The translations under genes were made by a program, and so were the position numbers. The notes under the pieces were generated by a model, which searched no databases, was not told where the DNA came from, and saw only the letters and a list, made by a program, of their open reading frames with translations. 64,000 nt of DNA from Roseivivax jejudonensis (GTDB lineage Bacteria > Pseudomonadota > Alphaproteobacteria > Rhodobacterales > Rhodobacteraceae): NCBI RefSeq assembly GCF_900172265.1, contig NZ_FWFK01000006.1:217818-281817 (forward strand). Direction: 5' to 3'. Positions 26,029 to 34,114 of this stretch are shown here, piece after piece; within the stretch, counting starts at the first letter, position 1, and each line of letters begins with the position of its first letter.

Positions 26029-26537
26029 GCGCCCACCTCCACGATCTCGTGCAGGCCCTCGAGGCGCGACAGGCGCATCCGGTCCGGGGCGGTGTCGCCC
26101 GGAATGGTCAGGAAGAAGCGGTCGTCGGTGGCGAGCTCGGTCTCGGCCGTGATGAAGAAGGGATGGTGCAGGCGGGGCAGGCCGCAGCGCCGGATCATCG
26201 CCACGAAGCCGCCCGCGGCGGCGCCCAGGATGCCCGTCTCGAAGGTGGCGAAGCCGAAGGCGGGCCACGAGAACAACGGTCGGCCGCCCGCGTTGAGCGG
26301 ATACAGCCAGACCGCCGACCAGGCCTGGAACGCGAAGATCGACGCGGCGCAGACGAGCCCGCTGATCAGCATCACACGACGGACGCTCGGACCGCCGGGC
26401 TCGAGCGCCGTCTCGAGTTCGGCGATGCGCCAGGGGGTGTGGGCGTCCATGCCGGTCACGCCCTCCGCGCGCAGCGCCTTCACCGCGGCCACGAGGGGTG
26501 CGGTCTCGGTGAACACGAGGTGAAGCTGGTGGGTCAT
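26025..26537 (-). CDS. actD: Alternative complex III membrane subunit ActD (DUF3341)
   Basis: 170 residues. A soluble N-terminal domain (~1-50) is followed by two transmembrane helices (VMLISGLVCAASIFAFQAW and the second around FATFETGILGAAAGGFVAM), and ends in a short domain with DDRFFLTIPG. This is the DUF3341 pattern of ActD, a non-cofactor subunit. It overlaps both neighbours by four bases. The start at 26537 has GGAGGCGCCGAC upstream. Confidence 0.88.
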   Translation of the reverse strand: MTHQLHLVFTETAPLVAAVKALRAEGVTGMDAHTPWRIAELETALEPGGPSVRRVMLISGLVCAASIFAFQAWSAVWLYPLNAGGRPLFSWPAFGFATFETGILGAAAGGFVAMIRRCGLPRLHHPFFITAETELATDDRFFLTIPGDTAPDRMRLSRLEGLHEIVEVGA

Positions 26538-27874
26538 GTCGGCGCCTCCTCGGCCACCTGCTCCTTCATCTCGTGGATCGACACCGCCGGGATGACACGC
26601 AGGAAGAGCGTGAAGAGCAGGCCGAAGAACCCCAGCGTGCCGGCAAAGAGCGCCCAGTCCCAGAGCGTCGGCCAGTAGGACGACCATTGCGACGGCAGGT
26701 AGCCGCGGGCCGGCGGCACGACGGTGATGACCACCCGCTCGAGCCACATGCCGATATTGATCGCGATGGCGATGAGGATCGTCGAGGGCAGGTGGCGCCG
26801 GAAGAACGGCCACCAGTAGAGCTGCGGGATGATACAATTGCCGGCGAGCATCCCCCAGTAGAGCGGCCAGAAGTCGCCCCAGAGCTGGGTCGCGACGACG
26901 TGCTGCTCGGCGTGCTCTCCGGAATACCAGCCGTAGAACCACTCGGTGGCGTAGCTGACGGTCATGATCAGCGATCCGGTCAGGAGGATCTTGCCCATGA
27001 CATCGAAATGCCGGTCGGTGATCAGGTGGGCCGCGTTCAGCGCGCGGCGGAAGATCGCGGCCAGCACGACCACCATGGCAAAGCCCGAGAACATGGCGCC
27101 GACCACGAAATAGGGCGGGAAGATCGACTCGTTCCAGCCCGGCGCGATGCCCGCGGCGTAGTCCATGCCGACGACCGAGTGCACCGAGATCACCAGCGGC
27201 ACGCCCATCGCCGCCATCGCGCCGTAGTAGCTCTGCCACGTCTGCCAATGCCGCGCCGAGCCGCGCCAGCCAAGAGCGAGGATGCCGTAGGCGACCTGCG
27301 CGATCCGGCCTTTCGCGCGGTCGCGCAGGGTGGCGAAATCGGGGATTGCGCCGGTGTACCAGAACATCAGCGAAAACAGGATGTAGCTGGCGATGGCGAA
27401 GAAGTCCCAGACCAGCGGGCTGCGCCACTGCGGCACCAGCCCGAGCGTGTTGGGGTAGGGCACCAGCCAGTAGAACAGCCACGGCCGCCCGAGGTGGAAG
27501 ATCGGGAAGAGGCCGGCGATGCAGGCGGCAAACAGCGTCATCGCCTCGGCGAAGCGATTGATCGAGGTGCGCCAGCGCTGGCGCGTGAGCAGCAGCATGG
27601 CGGAGATCAGCGTGCCGGCGTTGCCGATGCCGATCCACCAGACGTAGTTGACGAGCGCGAACCCCCAGACGTTCGAGGTGTTGATCCCCCAGATGCCGAC
27701 GCCGCCCGCGACGAGCACGACGAGGCTGACGACCATCAGAATGCTGAGGCCGAGGCAGAGGATCAGGCAGGCCCACCAGATGCGCCCGAAGCGCGGCCGA
27801 AGCAGCGGGTCCGCCACATCGGCGGTCAGGCGGCCGGGCGCGCGGTCCGGCAGGACGGCATCGGTGGCGCTCAC
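26534..27874 (-). CDS. actC: Alternative complex III NrfD-like quinol-oxidising subunit ActC
   Basis: 446 residues from a GTG at 27874 that overlaps the actB stop (GTGA). It has about ten transmembrane helices. Conserved NrfD/PsrC features are WGINTSNVWGFALVNYVWWIGIG split over helix II, RFAEAMTLFA, and HLGRPWLFYWL. It forms the main quinol-binding membrane subunit beneath ActB. Apparent longer frames through this region are overlapping shadows. Confidence 0.9.
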   Translation of the reverse strand: MSATDAVLPDRAPGRLTADVADPLLRPRFGRIWWACLILCLGLSILMVVSLVVLVAGGVGIWGINTSNVWGFALVNYVWWIGIGNAGTLISAMLLLTRQRWRTSINRFAEAMTLFAACIAGLFPIFHLGRPWLFYWLVPYPNTLGLVPQWRSPLVWDFFAIASYILFSLMFWYTGAIPDFATLRDRAKGRIAQVAYGILALGWRGSARHWQTWQSYYGAMAAMGVPLVISVHSVVGMDYAAGIAPGWNESIFPPYFVVGAMFSGFAMVVVLAAIFRRALNAAHLITDRHFDVMGKILLTGSLIMTVSYATEWFYGWYSGEHAEQHVVATQLWGDFWPLYWGMLAGNCIIPQLYWWPFFRRHLPSTILIAIAINIGMWLERVVITVVPPARGYLPSQWSSYWPTLWDWALFAGTLGFFGLLFTLFLRVIPAVSIHEMKEQVAEEAPT

Positions 27875-30588
27875 GCCTCCTCCTCCGGTGTGACGCGGGC
27901 GAGGTAGGTCGTGCGGGGCCGTGTGCCGAGATGCTCGAGAAGCGCGTAGTGGCGCGGACTGTCCTTGGCGCGGCTGACGGCGCTCTCGGGGTCGGTGATG
28001 TCGCCGAAGGTGATCGCCTCCGCCGGGCAGGCGGATTGGCAGGCGGTCACGACCTCGCCGTCCGCGATGGGCCGGTCCTCGCGCGAGGCGGCGTGGTTCG
28101 CGGCCTCGATCCGCTGGACGCAGTAGGTGCACTTCTCCATCACGCCACGGCCGCGGACGCTCACGTCCGGGTTGCGCATCGCCTGCAGCAGGTCGGCGCC
28201 GAGGTTGGCGTGCGCCTGGCTGTCGGCATAGTCGAAGAAATTGAAGCGGCGCACCTGGTAGGGGCAGTTGGCCTGGCAGAAGCGGGTGCCGACGCAGCGG
28301 TTGTAGACCTGCGCGTTGAGCCCCTGCTCGTCGTGAACCGACGCCGCGACGGGGCAGGCGGGCTCGCAGGGCGCCTTCTCGCAATGCATGCAGGGGACGG
28401 GCTGGAAGCCACGGCCGGTGCCCTCGGGCAGGTCGTAGGCGTCGATCCGGATCCAGTGCATGTGCCGCCCGCGCGCGACCTCGTCCGCGCCGACGACGGG
28501 GATGTTGTTCTCCGACTGGCAGGCGATCATGCACGCGTTGCAGCCCGAGCAGACGTCTGTGTCGATCACCATGCCCCAGGACGGGCTGTCGTACTCCCAC
28601 GCGGCGTAGAAGCTCTCTGTCGTATGGTGCGCCTTGTGCACCTCGGGCTCCGCGTGCGTGACGCTGCGCAGGATCTCGCGACCGTGCTGGCCGAACTCGC
28701 GCTGCGTGCGAACCAGAAGGCCGCTCTTGCCGGTCGGCCGCACGTCGATGCGCGGACCGAGCGGCGCCGTGTCGGCCCCGACGCCGCTGCCGATGGGACC
28801 GGCGAGCCGACGGCCGTAACCGAGCGTCGTGCCGACGACCCCGTCGGCCTGTCCGGGCAGGATCGTTGCGGGGAGCCAGACGGTCTGACCGCGACCCGAC
28901 AGCGCGACGGTGTCGCCCTCCTCGATGCCGAGCCGACCGGCGTCGGCGCGCGAAAGGCTTGCCGCGTTGCCCCAGACCTGTTTCGTCAGCGGTGCGGGAC
29001 ATTCCTGCAACCAGCCGTTCGGGGCGTATTCGCCGGTCAGAACGGCGTGCGAGATCTGTGCGACATGGGCGAAGGCGCCGGTGCCTTGCGGGGCCTCGTC
29101 CGGCGCGGGCTCGTAGGCCGGCGAGACATCCTCGACCGGGAAGTCGTCGATCACGCCCGCGCGCAGCGCGCCGTCCCAGAGATCGTCGAAATCGGTGCCC
29201 CAGCGGGCGCCCCAGGTTTCCTGAACCAGCGCGCGGGGATCCGTGCCGGTGCGTCCGCGCAGCATCTCGAGGACGGCGTGCGCGGAGCGGGTTTCGTGCA
29301 GCGGCGCGATCAGCGGCTGGACGAGCGACGCGGTCCCGTCCACCGAGCGGAGGTCGGACCAGTCCTCGAGCGGGTGGTGCAGGGGCGCATGCAGCGCGGC
29401 GCGGCTGGCGGTCTCGTCCTCGCGCAGGCCGAAATGGATCAGCTCGACGTCCGCAGCGGCGTCCTCGAACGCGGGACCCATGTCGTAGGCCGGGTTCGCG
29501 CCGAGCACGATCAGGCGGCGCACCTCTCCCGATCGCAGCGCCGGGATCAGCGTCGACGCGTCCTCCTGCGTGAGCGCGGGCCAGCGCCAGAAGGGCAAGC
29601 GGCGCGACATCGGGGCGGCGAGGCGGCGGTTGATTTCCTCGATCAACGCCAGCGTCTCCGGCGGCAGGTCCGGACCGGGCAGGACACAGGCGCGGCCCTC
29701 GGCCGCGGTGAGCGCGCGGGCGGCTTCGGCGATCGGGGCAGGGGCATCGCCGCCCTCGAGCGCATCGCGCAGATCGCGGGCTGCGCCGGAAAGATCGGCG
29801 GGCGCCACGGGTGTGCGCCGGTCCGCCTTGGTGCCGGTGAGGGTCGGAACCGGCTCGAAGGCGAAGAGCCGGAAGGTGTCGCGACGCGCGCGCCGGGCCT
29901 CGGACCATCCCTTGGTCATCGCGACCTGGGCGGGGCCGGGGCCGAGCGGATCGGCCCCGAGCGTCACCACGGCGTCGAGCGACGCCCAGTCCGGCCAGAG
30001 CTGCATGCGATCGAGCGGGCCCGGGCCGGCGGGAACCTCCAGCGCGGGGGCCGCCCCACGGTGGGTGAACCAGCGCAGGCCCGGGGTCTCGTCCATCAGC
30101 GCGCCGACCTGGCGTGCGAGGGTGGGCGAGCCGACCGGGCCGGTGAGGAGCGCGGTTCCGTTCTCTGCCACGGCGGCGCGCAGGCGCTCGGCGACCGCGG
30201 ACCACGTGACCGGCGTGCCGCCCGCCACCGGGCTCGTGGTACGGGAGGGATCGAACAGCGCCAGAAGCTCGGCCTCGGCGAAGGCGTCCGTTCCGCCGCG
30301 GCTCGCCGGGTGGTCGGGATTGCCGTGCACCTTGGTGGGCCGGCCCTGGTGGCTTTCGACCAGCACGCCACGCGCGGCACCGGCGAGCGGGAGCGCTGTC
30401 GCGAACATCACCGCGTCGCCCGAGGCGCCGTATTCGGGCATGTCGCGATAGGGCAGCATTTCTTCCTGCCGCCGGCACCCGGAGGCGAGCGCCGCGGCAC
30501 CCGCGGCGAAGAGCTTGAGCGCCCCGCGGCGGTCGACGGCGGTGCCGTCGTCGGCACAGAGATCCGGCGGGCCCTCTAGCGGTGGCAT
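27871..30588 (-). CDS. actB: Alternative complex III iron-sulfur subunit ActB
   Basis: 905 residues. The N-terminus has a TAT/lipoprotein-like signal (DRRGALKLFAAGAAALASGC). A ~550-residue molybdopterin-oxidoreductase-like domain follows that lacks the usual Cys/Sec metal ligand, so it is a structural relic as in other ActB proteins. The C-terminal ferredoxin domain carries cysteine sets CSGCNACMIACQSENN, CMHCEKAPCEPACP, CVGTRFCQANCPY, and CTYC ... C ... C. The ATG at 30588 lies inside the end of actA (13-bp overlap). It conducts electrons within the complex. Confidence 0.93.
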   Translation of the reverse strand: MPPLEGPPDLCADDGTAVDRRGALKLFAAGAAALASGCRRQEEMLPYRDMPEYGASGDAVMFATALPLAGAARGVLVESHQGRPTKVHGNPDHPASRGGTDAFAEAELLALFDPSRTTSPVAGGTPVTWSAVAERLRAAVAENGTALLTGPVGSPTLARQVGALMDETPGLRWFTHRGAAPALEVPAGPGPLDRMQLWPDWASLDAVVTLGADPLGPGPAQVAMTKGWSEARRARRDTFRLFAFEPVPTLTGTKADRRTPVAPADLSGAARDLRDALEGGDAPAPIAEAARALTAAEGRACVLPGPDLPPETLALIEEINRRLAAPMSRRLPFWRWPALTQEDASTLIPALRSGEVRRLIVLGANPAYDMGPAFEDAAADVELIHFGLREDETASRAALHAPLHHPLEDWSDLRSVDGTASLVQPLIAPLHETRSAHAVLEMLRGRTGTDPRALVQETWGARWGTDFDDLWDGALRAGVIDDFPVEDVSPAYEPAPDEAPQGTGAFAHVAQISHAVLTGEYAPNGWLQECPAPLTKQVWGNAASLSRADAGRLGIEEGDTVALSGRGQTVWLPATILPGQADGVVGTTLGYGRRLAGPIGSGVGADTAPLGPRIDVRPTGKSGLLVRTQREFGQHGREILRSVTHAEPEVHKAHHTTESFYAAWEYDSPSWGMVIDTDVCSGCNACMIACQSENNIPVVGADEVARGRHMHWIRIDAYDLPEGTGRGFQPVPCMHCEKAPCEPACPVAASVHDEQGLNAQVYNRCVGTRFCQANCPYQVRRFNFFDYADSQAHANLGADLLQAMRNPDVSVRGRGVMEKCTYCVQRIEAANHAASREDRPIADGEVVTACQSACPAEAITFGDITDPESAVSRAKDSPRHYALLEHLGTRPRTTYLARVTPEEEA

Positions 30589-31235
30589 GTGGTGCAGTCC
30601 GTCAGGGTCGAGCTGTCGATGTCGTAATCCTCCAGGAGCACGTGGATCGCGGCGGCGTCGACCTTGGCCTCGCGCGGCGGGATCGGTGAGAAGACCTGCT
30701 CCGGCGGGCTGAGGTTGGGGCCCGGATCGCGGTGGCAGTCGAGGCACCAGCCCATGGTGAGCGGTTCCTGCTGGCCGATCAGGCGCATCTCGCCCACGGC
30801 GCCGTGGCAACTTGTACAGGCGACGCCGTTCGTCACGTGGGTCGAGTGGTTGAAGTAGACGTGGTCCGCCAGATCATGCACCCGGTTCCAGCGCAGCCGC
30901 TCGCCGCTCTCCCAGCTGGCGCGAACCGGCTGCAGCATCTCCTCTTGGGACCAGAGACGACTGTGGCAGGTCATGCAGGTCTCGGTCGGCGGCAGGCCGG
31001 CGCTGGCGCTTTGCGTCACCGAGCTATGGCAATAGCGGCAGTCGATGCCGATCTCGGCCGTGTGGTGGCGATGGCTGAACGGCACATTCTGATCGACGAT
31101 GCGGCCTTCGCCTGTGGCGTAGTCGGTCCAGCGCAGGAAGATCAGCGTCGCCAGGATGACGGCCGGAACGATCACCAGGGACGGCAGCGCGAGACGCGCG
31201 GCCGTGGTCGCTCCCGGCCCGAAAATCTGGCTCAT
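30576..31235 (-). CDS. actA: Alternative complex III pentahaem cytochrome c ActA
   Basis: 219 residues. One N-terminal transmembrane anchor (ALPSLVIVPAVILATLIFL) is followed by exactly five CxxCH haem sites (CRYCH, CMTCH, CTSCH, CLDCH, CTTCH; the last ends at the C-terminus). This is the diagnostic first gene of alternative complex III, which replaces the bc1 complex in passing electrons from quinol to cytochrome c or directly to an oxidase. An EcfG-type box lies 150 bp upstream, so the whole actABCDEF-hyp-sco-coxBAC-IV operon may be stress-induced. Confidence 0.93.
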   Translation of the reverse strand: MSQIFGPGATTAARLALPSLVIVPAVILATLIFLRWTDYATGEGRIVDQNVPFSHRHHTAEIGIDCRYCHSSVTQSASAGLPPTETCMTCHSRLWSQEEMLQPVRASWESGERLRWNRVHDLADHVYFNHSTHVTNGVACTSCHGAVGEMRLIGQQEPLTMGWCLDCHRDPGPNLSPPEQVFSPIPPREAKVDAAAIHVLLEDYDIDSSTLTDCTTCHR

Positions 31236-31384
31236 CCCGCTCTCCCGCCTGGCTTTGGTCGACGCGGCTCCCGAATGATAACGGTTCCGTGAGCGCAGGG
31301 TTTCTCACCCATCGGAAGTTTCTTGTCCGATGCCTCTGTTTGCGCGCGCGTCCGCCACTCCGAAAAATCACCGACGACGGCGCG

Positions 31385-31409
31385 AACATTCGAGCGCAAG
31401 AGATGTTCC
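31385..31409 (-). promoter_or_regulatory. EcfG-type promoter upstream of actA
   Basis: Minus-strand CCGGGAACAT with GGAAC at 31409-31405, a 16-bp spacer, and TGTT at 31388-31385. The -10 lies 150 bp before the actA ATG, and there is no other minus-strand gene in between. Confidence 0.68.
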
Positions 31410-31548
31410 CGGACTTCCGAAACCGCTGTGCGCGGTCGCCGAAGGTCCGGCCCATGCGCGGGCTGCACGTATCCGTCGTGTGGCGGACCCGACGTCGCTC
31501 ATCGCGGCGCACCGGCGCGGTCAGGACAAAGGAGGCGACTTGACGCGC

Positions 31549-31815
31549 ATGTTCGACATATCGCGGTTTCTCACCCCAGACGGAGAGCTTGTCGGACCGG
31601 AGGAGTTGCAGGAGATCATGGCCGAGCAGGGCTATTCCTCGGGCGACCGCGACCAGTACCTGAAGTCGCTGCTGACCGAGCTCGGGCAATCCGATGCGAC
31701 GGCCACCAAGAGCGGCCGGCAGGAACAGATCGTGCAGGAGATCCGCGACATCCTGAAGAACGAGCAGGATCGCGAGGCACCTTCGGCGCCGACGGACGAC
31801 GAGGCCGACGAGTGA
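31549..31815 (+). CDS. Small acidic protein of unknown function
   Basis: 88 residues from the ATG at 31549. A TTG at 31540 sits closer to the AGGAGG (31530-31535) and may be the true start. The protein begins MFDISRFLTPDGELVGPEEL, continues with two probable amphipathic helices (YLKSLLTELGQ; EQIVQEIRDILKNEQDRE), and ends in an acidic tail. Third codon positions are strongly GC-biased, which supports a real gene. I do not recognise the family. It is divergent from the act operon and has no EcfG-type box of its own on the plus strand. Confidence 0.65.
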   Translation: MFDISRFLTPDGELVGPEELQEIMAEQGYSSGDRDQYLKSLLTELGQSDATATKSGRQEQIVQEIRDILKNEQDREAPSAPTDDEADE

Positions 31816-32083
31816 CGTCGTGCGCCGGCTCCGCGGCGTCGGATCGGGCTTGGCGGACGCGGCCTCGGGTCCGGTGACGAGAAATCAACGGATCTTCGCG
31901 AGACCCGCATCTCTCGGGGTTCTCGAGTGAAGCCGGCAGCAGCACGACCTGCGGAATGCTCCAGCCGGTCGAGCTGAATTCGACGCGTTCAACACAGTGG
32001 TCCGAGGAAGCCGGCGTCGCCTGCGTGTCGGCCGAGCGTCACGAGCGAGAGGCTGCATCGAGAGGTGCCCGGAGCATCGAAAG

Positions 32084-32108
32084 GGAACTGCGCGTTCAAT
32101 AGAACGTT
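32084..32108 (+). promoter_or_regulatory. EcfG-type promoter for the receiver/sigma-2-like gene
   Basis: GGAAC at 32084-32088, a 16-bp spacer, and CGTT at 32105-32108: the best match to the classical consensus in the window. The -10 ends 46 bp before the ATG at 32154. The surrounding 31816-32153 stretch has no other recognisable feature. Confidence 0.82.
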
Positions 32109-32153
32109 ATGAAAGGTGACTAGCAAAATGCGCTTTCCGGGCAGGTGGTAACG

Positions 32154-32741
32154 ATGGATATGCGTGGGTGTCGGGTTCTGGTCGTTGAAGACGACTTTCT
32201 CCAAGCCCAGGAAATAGGATCCTTCTTTCGTTCAACGGGCGCCGATGTGCTCGGGCCGGCTTTGACGGTGAACGCCGCGCTGCAGCACACCGCCAAGGCG
32301 CAGGCGGCGATCCTCGACCTCGATATCGCGGGCCGCCCGGTCTTTCCGGTCGCCGATGCTCTTTTGCGGCGCGAAGTACCGTTCGTTTTCTATACGGGAC
32401 GACGTGAGGACGTCGACATGCCCGAGCGGTTCCGGCACGCGGAGATCATCTCCAAGCCGCTCGCGGCGTCGGACGTTGCGGGGGCATTCGACCGAATGGC
32501 GGCGCCGGACGAGACGCTCGTGACCGATGTCGCGCGCATGCTGCCGCTGTTGCGTGCGTGGTCGCGCCTTCAGGTGGCCGATCCGGTCGGCGCCGACAGG
32601 CTGGTCGAGCGAACCCTGCAGGAGGCGATCCGGTGTGTTCGCGCCGGAGAGGCACCGGAGCCGCACGAAAGACTTGCGGACTGGCTGTTCATGAAGTGCG
32701 AGGATGTCCTGTCGCGCGACGCCGCCGCGATCCTGAACTGA
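32154..32741 (+). CDS. Receiver protein with C-terminal sigma-region-2-like domain (reversed PhyR layout)
   Basis: 195 residues. Residues 5-115 are a receiver domain: acidic pocket E12-D13-D14, probable phosphoacceptor D55 in AAILDLDIAG, T81 and K101 in IISKPL. Residues 129-182 align without gaps to region 2 of the EcfG at 1914: over EcfG positions 18-48 I count 14 identities in 31, including LP-LRA--R, AD-LV, TL and AI. After a 3-residue insertion the L-x-x-WLF signature follows. There is no region 4. PhyR has sigma-like regions 2 and 4 first and the receiver last; here the order is reversed and region 4 is missing. I infer a phosphorylation-controlled sigma mimic or decoy, possibly binding NepR. 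It is preceded by the best EcfG-type promoter. GTG 32145 is an alternative start. Confidence 0.8.
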   Translation: MDMRGCRVLVVEDDFLQAQEIGSFFRSTGADVLGPALTVNAALQHTAKAQAAILDLDIAGRPVFPVADALLRREVPFVFYTGRREDVDMPERFRHAEIISKPLAASDVAGAFDRMAAPDETLVTDVARMLPLLRAWSRLQVADPVGADRLVERTLQEAIRCVRAGEAPEPHERLADWLFMKCEDVLSRDAAAILN

Positions 32742-32873
32742 GCGGTCACGGCTGCGCTCTTTGTCGGCGGCTGCCGTCCGTGCCCTCCGTCGTCAGCGAA
32801 ATACGTCTCCGGCCCACGCACACACCGGCGGGATGTGTCACGCGGACCGGAGGTCATCTCCGAGCACTTGGGG

Positions 32874-33584
32874 TCAAGGGGTACTGCCCGGAGCGGACAT
32901 CTGAGACCCGTCGGACGAGTCCCGTATCCTGAGGTTATTCTGAACGTGCACGACGCCGATGACGTGGTCGGCCCAGTCTTCTGCGCGGCGCTTGTCCCGC
33001 CGGCTGCGGACATGCCCGTCGAGCGTGACTTCGCAGTCCCTGACCGTCACCTCGATATCGGACGCATCGAGTGTGGGATCCCCGGTCAGATCGTCGTTCA
33101 CGTCTTCCGCGATGCGCGAGTCGGACCGCTTGTAATTGCGCGGGCCGACGCCGGAAAAATCCTCTGCGCGGCGCTCGGCGGCGGCGTCGCCGCCGATCCA
33201 TGACGCGATCTCGTCGCGCGCCCGGGCCAGCATCGGTCGATCATGTGTCCGGGCGGGGCCGGGCGCGAGCGGGTCCGCCCAGGGCCACGCCACGGTTTCG
33301 GACGGCATCTCGGGGCCGGGCCAGGGATCGGGAGGCAGCCGTGGATCCCGCCTCGCGGCGCGCTCTCGCTCGATCTCGCGAAGCCGCTCGAGATCCCGCT
33401 CGTGGCCGATGTCGTCGTCTGGATGGCGGCGGGGCGGACAGTCGTGCGGCGCGGCGGATCCGTGGTGATGCGGACCGGCGCCGTACGGCGCCGCGGTCCC
33501 GCTGCGGTGCTCGTGAAATCCGCGCTCGGTCTCGGGATCGGAGTGCTGATCGCTCCACGCTCTGAACATTGGTCGTCGCGACAT
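32874..33584 (-). CDS. BON-domain protein, probably stress-induced
   Basis: 236 residues from the ATG at 33584. The N-terminal ~140 residues are a polar, His/Pro/Arg-rich linker with no signal peptide. The C-terminus holds one BON domain (SRIAEDVNDDLTGDPTLD to VHVQNNLRIRD, ~150-222), including IEVTVRDCEVTLDGHV. BON domains occur in osmotic-shock proteins such as OsmY and bind lipid or protein surfaces. The linker composition resembles 'SWFGD/BON' stress proteins often found in EcfG regulons. An EcfG-type box is 115 bp upstream. Confidence 0.82.
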   Translation of the reverse strand: MSRRPMFRAWSDQHSDPETERGFHEHRSGTAAPYGAGPHHHGSAAPHDCPPRRHPDDDIGHERDLERLREIERERAARRDPRLPPDPWPGPEMPSETVAWPWADPLAPGPARTHDRPMLARARDEIASWIGGDAAAERRAEDFSGVGPRNYKRSDSRIAEDVNDDLTGDPTLDASDIEVTVRDCEVTLDGHVRSRRDKRRAEDWADHVIGVVHVQNNLRIRDSSDGSQMSAPGSTP

Positions 33585-33698
33585 GAGAGAGCCCTTTCGT
33601 CGACTGTGACTGCCCCGGCTTCGCGGGCGGGGAACGGCGCTTGGGTCGTGCGAGTCATGATCGTGTGGTCCGCCCGCGTGTCTCTGCATGGCTCCTGC

Positions 33699-33723
33699 AA
33701 CAACGCCCCCCGCCGAGTGTTCC
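33699..33723 (-). promoter_or_regulatory. EcfG-type promoter for the BON-domain gene
   Basis: Minus-strand CCGGGAACAC with GGAAC at 33723-33719, a 16-bp spacer, and TGTT at 33702-33699. Confidence 0.72.
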
Positions 33724-33772
33724 CGGCCCGACAAAAGAAATGCCTTGCTCGGTCCGGGCACCGGTTCAGCGC

Positions 33773-34114
33773 TCAGGACGCAAGCCAGACAAGCGCGACA
33801 GCGATCAGACCCAAAACCGCCATCGCAGCGATGCGGAGACCGGGCCGGCGGCCATGACGCGCGGTCCCGTCGCCGCCGGCCATGGGTCTGCGGCGCACCG
33901 AAGCGGACGGCGCGACGGCCGGCCGGCCTGTCTCCGCCTCTGCCGCCCGGCGCAGTTGCTCTTCGTCGGGCGGGGTGCCCGCCGCCTCGTCGTCGGTCCC
34001 GAGCGGGGCGGCGGCCGGATCGGGAAACCCGACCTTGTCGCCGGAGCGCCCCGCATCGATGTCCTTGCGCAGCCGGTCGGACGTGGGCGCACGCCGGTCA
34101 CGGTCGCCTGTCAT
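33773..34114 (-). CDS. Small protein with C-terminal membrane anchor, coupled to katE
   Basis: 113 residues from the ATG at 34114, which overlaps the katE stop by four bases. A hydrophilic stretch ([20 protein letters not shown], then [15 protein letters not shown]) is followed by one C-terminal transmembrane helix ([18 protein letters not shown]). I recall proteins with this 'RLRKDIDxGxxGDKV' opening only as conserved hypotheticals. Translational coupling to a catalase and the shared stress promoter suggest a role in the stress-adapted envelope. Confidence 0.75.
   Translation of the reverse strand: MTGDRDRRAPTSDRLRKDIDAGRSGDKVGFPDPAAAPLGTDDEAAGTPPDEEQLRRAAEAETGRPAVAPSASVRRRPMAGGDGTARHGRRPGLRIAAMAVLGLIAVALVWLAS

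Noticed and set aside
26534..30478. 1314-codon open frame on the minus strand
   Set aside because: Only its last third (ActC) is real. The first part is an out-of-frame shadow of ActB, and the true ActC start is the GTG at 27874 overlapping the ActB stop.
1491..31475. Shared 11-mer GCACGTATCCG at about 1491 and 31465
   Set aside because: No similarity extends beyond the 11 bp; chance is a sufficient explanation in 64 kb.
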